DNA of 64,000 nucleotides from Neglectibacter timonensis (GTDB lineage Bacteria > Bacillota > Clostridia > Oscillospirales > Acutalibacteraceae), in NCBI RefSeq assembly GCF_900048895.1, contig NZ_LT160639.1, positions 543,524-607,523 of the forward strand, in the 5' to 3' direction. The notes under the pieces were generated by a model. That model made no database searches, was not told the DNA's origin, and saw nothing but the letters and a program-made list of their open reading frames with translations. The stretch's first letter is position 1. Each line of letters starts with the position of its first letter. This document shows positions 62,640 through 64,000 of this stretch, in pieces. Both the position numbers and the translations under genes were made by a program.

Positions 62640-63099
62640 AATAGTCCACACTGTCAGCATCCCGGAAGAAGCCTGCGGAGACGTTATGCACGATGACTCC
62701 CGTTTTGCCGGAACGCGGATAGCGCACCACCTCCGGAGACTGCACGGTATCCACATCCAGGTAGGAAAGCGTCTCCGTCTCAGAAGGATTCCGCAGCAGA
62801 TGTGCCGCCCTTTCCCCCGGAGGACACACAATGACGTCGCCCGCCTTCACTCTTTTCTCACCCTCCGGCGTTTCCAGAACGCCTTCGCCGCCTATGATAT
62901 AGAAAAGTTCTGTGCTTGCCGTGTGATAATGATAGGGGTAGTTGGCCTTTCCGGGAGATATCTCATAAAACGCCGCATAGCAGGTATCAAACTCCGCCCG
63001 GCTTGTGATTTCCTGTTTCCGGTACTCATAGAGTTCATGCTCCGCCTTTTCCCGCACGGGCAGCATATCCCGGCTGGTCAGCAAAATCTCTTTTCTCAT
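62626..63099 (-). CDS. Cupin-domain protein
   Basis: The 157-residue protein has a single cupin barrel with metal ligands in YPYHYHTASTELFYI (two His and Glu) and the second motif GDVIVCPPGERAAHLL. Such proteins bind sugars or metals or act as sugar isomerases or regulators. It lies 33 bp downstream of alr. Function is not determinable. Confidence 0.88.
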   Translation of the reverse strand: MRKEILLTSRDMLPVREKAEHELYEYRKQEITSRAEFDTCYAAFYEISPGKANYPYHYHTASTELFYIIGGEGVLETPEGEKRVKAGDVIVCPPGERAAHLLRNPSETETLSYLDVDTVQSPEVVRYPRSGKTGVIVHNVSAGFFRDADSVDYYEGE

Positions 63100-63132
63100 T
63101 CCGATACCGCCTTTCTCCTTCCAAGCCGCGCT

Positions 63133-64000
63133 TCAGCTTTTCACTTCCGGCACGTCCAGCAGCTGGTTATAGATGCTGGACGTCTTTCCGCCCTTCAGAT
63201 AGACGCGGGGCACTCGCTTGGAAATGCCGCAGACCACCTCGTAATTGATACTGTGCTCACATTTGGCCAATTCGTCAGCGATGATGCATTGATCCCCGTC
63301 TCTGCCGATCAGCGTCACTATGTCGCCCTCCTGTACTTCCTCCAAATGGGTGACGTCCGCCATCAGCTGATCCATACAGATGCGGCCCAAAATGGGACAG
63401 CGCTTTCCCCGGATGAGCACCTGCGCCCCTTCCGGAGACAGGATTCTGGGGTAGCCGTCCGCATAGCCGATGGGAACTGTGGCAACCCTTCGGTCTTCGC
63501 CCGCCCGGAAATCCCTGCCGTAACTGACCGTGGCTCCTTCCCGAATGGTCTTCACATGGGAAACCACAGATTTCAGGGATAGCACCGGCGTCAGCTTGGG
63601 CCTATTCCGCACATCTTCAGAGGGATAGAGTCCATAGAGAACGATTCCTGCCCGCACCATGTCCAGATGGCAGAGCGGATGGTCGAACACCGCGGCCGAG
63701 TTGGCGCAGTGACGCACCTCAAAAGATACGTCTTCTCTGAGAAGAGCCTCAATCATCTCTTTGAAGCAACCGTACTGCCGCATGGTGAAAATATCGCCCT
63801 CACGGCCTTCGTCGGAAACGGCAAAATGGGTGAAGATGCCTTCGGGATAGAGTCCCGGCAGCCCGCAAACCGCCTTGACCTCCTCCACTGCGCCGGCGTC
63901 CCGGTTGATGTCCTGAAAGTAGAAACCCAGGCGGCTCATTCCCGTGTCGATCTTCACATGGATTTTCACGGTACAGCCTGCCGTCTGCGCACAGTTGGAA
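63133..64000 (-). CDS. alr: Alanine racemase, 5' part cut by the window edge
   Basis: The last 289 codons are present; the N-terminal Lys that carries pyridoxal phosphate is outside. Visible features are KIDTGMSRLGF, the FTHFAVSD block, RHCANSAAV, the barrel end DMVRAGIVLYG, and, in the beta domain, SYGRDFRA, PIGYADGYPR with the catalytic Tyr in a conserved context, and GRICMDQLMADV. It makes D-alanine for peptidoglycan. A cupin gene follows by 33 bp. Confidence 0.95.
   Translation of the reverse strand, partial: SNCAQTAGCTVKIHVKIDTGMSRLGFYFQDINRDAGAVEEVKAVCGLPGLYPEGIFTHFAVSDEGREGDIFTMRQYGCFKEMIEALLREDVSFEVRHCANSAAVFDHPLCHLDMVRAGIVLYGLYPSEDVRNRPKLTPVLSLKSVVSHVKTIREGATVSYGRDFRAGEDRRVATVPIGYADGYPRILSPEGAQVLIRGKRCPILGRICMDQLMADVTHLEEVQEGDIVTLIGRDGDQCIIADELAKCEHSINYEVVCGISKRVPRVYLKGGKTSSIYNQLLDVPEVKS

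Overview
The window looks like part of the chromosome of a low-GC-lineage Gram-positive gut anaerobe (Bacillota, class Clostridia, probably Oscillospirales/Ruminococcaceae-like), although its base composition is fairly GC-rich. The evidence is lipobox lipoproteins, an LPQTG sortase substrate, YesM/YesN and LytTR regulators, Bacillus-type LexA boxes and many sugar-uptake and glycoside hydrolase genes. No rRNA, tRNA, CRISPR array or insertion sequence was seen. Both ends of the window cut through genes: a ThuA-like gene on the left and alanine racemase on the right.

Layout. 1-12.2 kb is a glycoside utilisation locus. A minus-strand set encodes a solute-binding lipoprotein, two ABC permeases, a six-hairpin glycosidase, a GH31 alpha-xylosidase-like enzyme, a Gfo/Idh/MocA oxidoreductase and a ThuA-like protein. 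A divergent YesM-type kinase and YesN-type regulator adjoin it. 12.2-17.9 kb holds two export systems: an MsbA-type ABC exporter behind a 19-codon leader ORF with alternative hairpins, and an FtsX-type permease plus ATPase. 18-22.4 kb holds a DedA/VTT membrane protein and a DNA-repair operon, dinB - radical SAM (TIGR03916-type) - DUF4130/TIGR03915-type, read from a sigma-A promoter with two LexA boxes. 22.7-23.7 kb is a small accessory island: a ribbon-helix-helix gene that appears to start with CTG, two DUF6809-like genes, and a promoter-hairpin-T-run unit predicting a roughly 77-nt antisense RNA. 23.7-26 kb carries Sir2, exonuclease III and cyclophilin.

26-32 kb is a nucleoside and sugar phosphate salvage run: pyrimidine-nucleoside phosphorylase, GNAT, cytidine deaminase, deoC, KDG-type kinase, an unrecognised Cys-containing protein and manA. 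It is preceded by four tandem copies of a 98-99 bp repeat. 32-39.8 kb is cell-envelope housekeeping: a class B PBP, an FHA-SEDS fusion, a left-handed beta-helix nucleotidyltransferase-like protein, a lipoprotein and secA. 40-47 kb has a MATE transporter with a long structured leader, then a 1520-residue LPQTG surface protein with its own sortase. 47-52 kb has an aquaporin, a GNAT, a second MATE, a sugar-phosphate isomerase-like TIM barrel and a nucleoside phosphorylase.

52-54 kb holds two divergent LytTR regulators; one has lost the receiver phosphoacceptor residues. 54-62 kb holds a 1058-residue double GT-C glycosyltransferase with a central discoidin-like domain, divergent from a LacZ-type GH2 beta-galactosidase, YhfC and rhaD. 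62.2-64 kb has a decayed membrane-protein gene, a cupin protein and partial alr.

The strongest candidates for a second look are the SOS-controlled radical SAM repair operon, the CTG-start RHH gene with its antisense RNA, the leader-peptide/alternative-hairpin switch before the ABC exporter, the pseudo-receiver LytTR pair and the GT-C/discoidin fusion.
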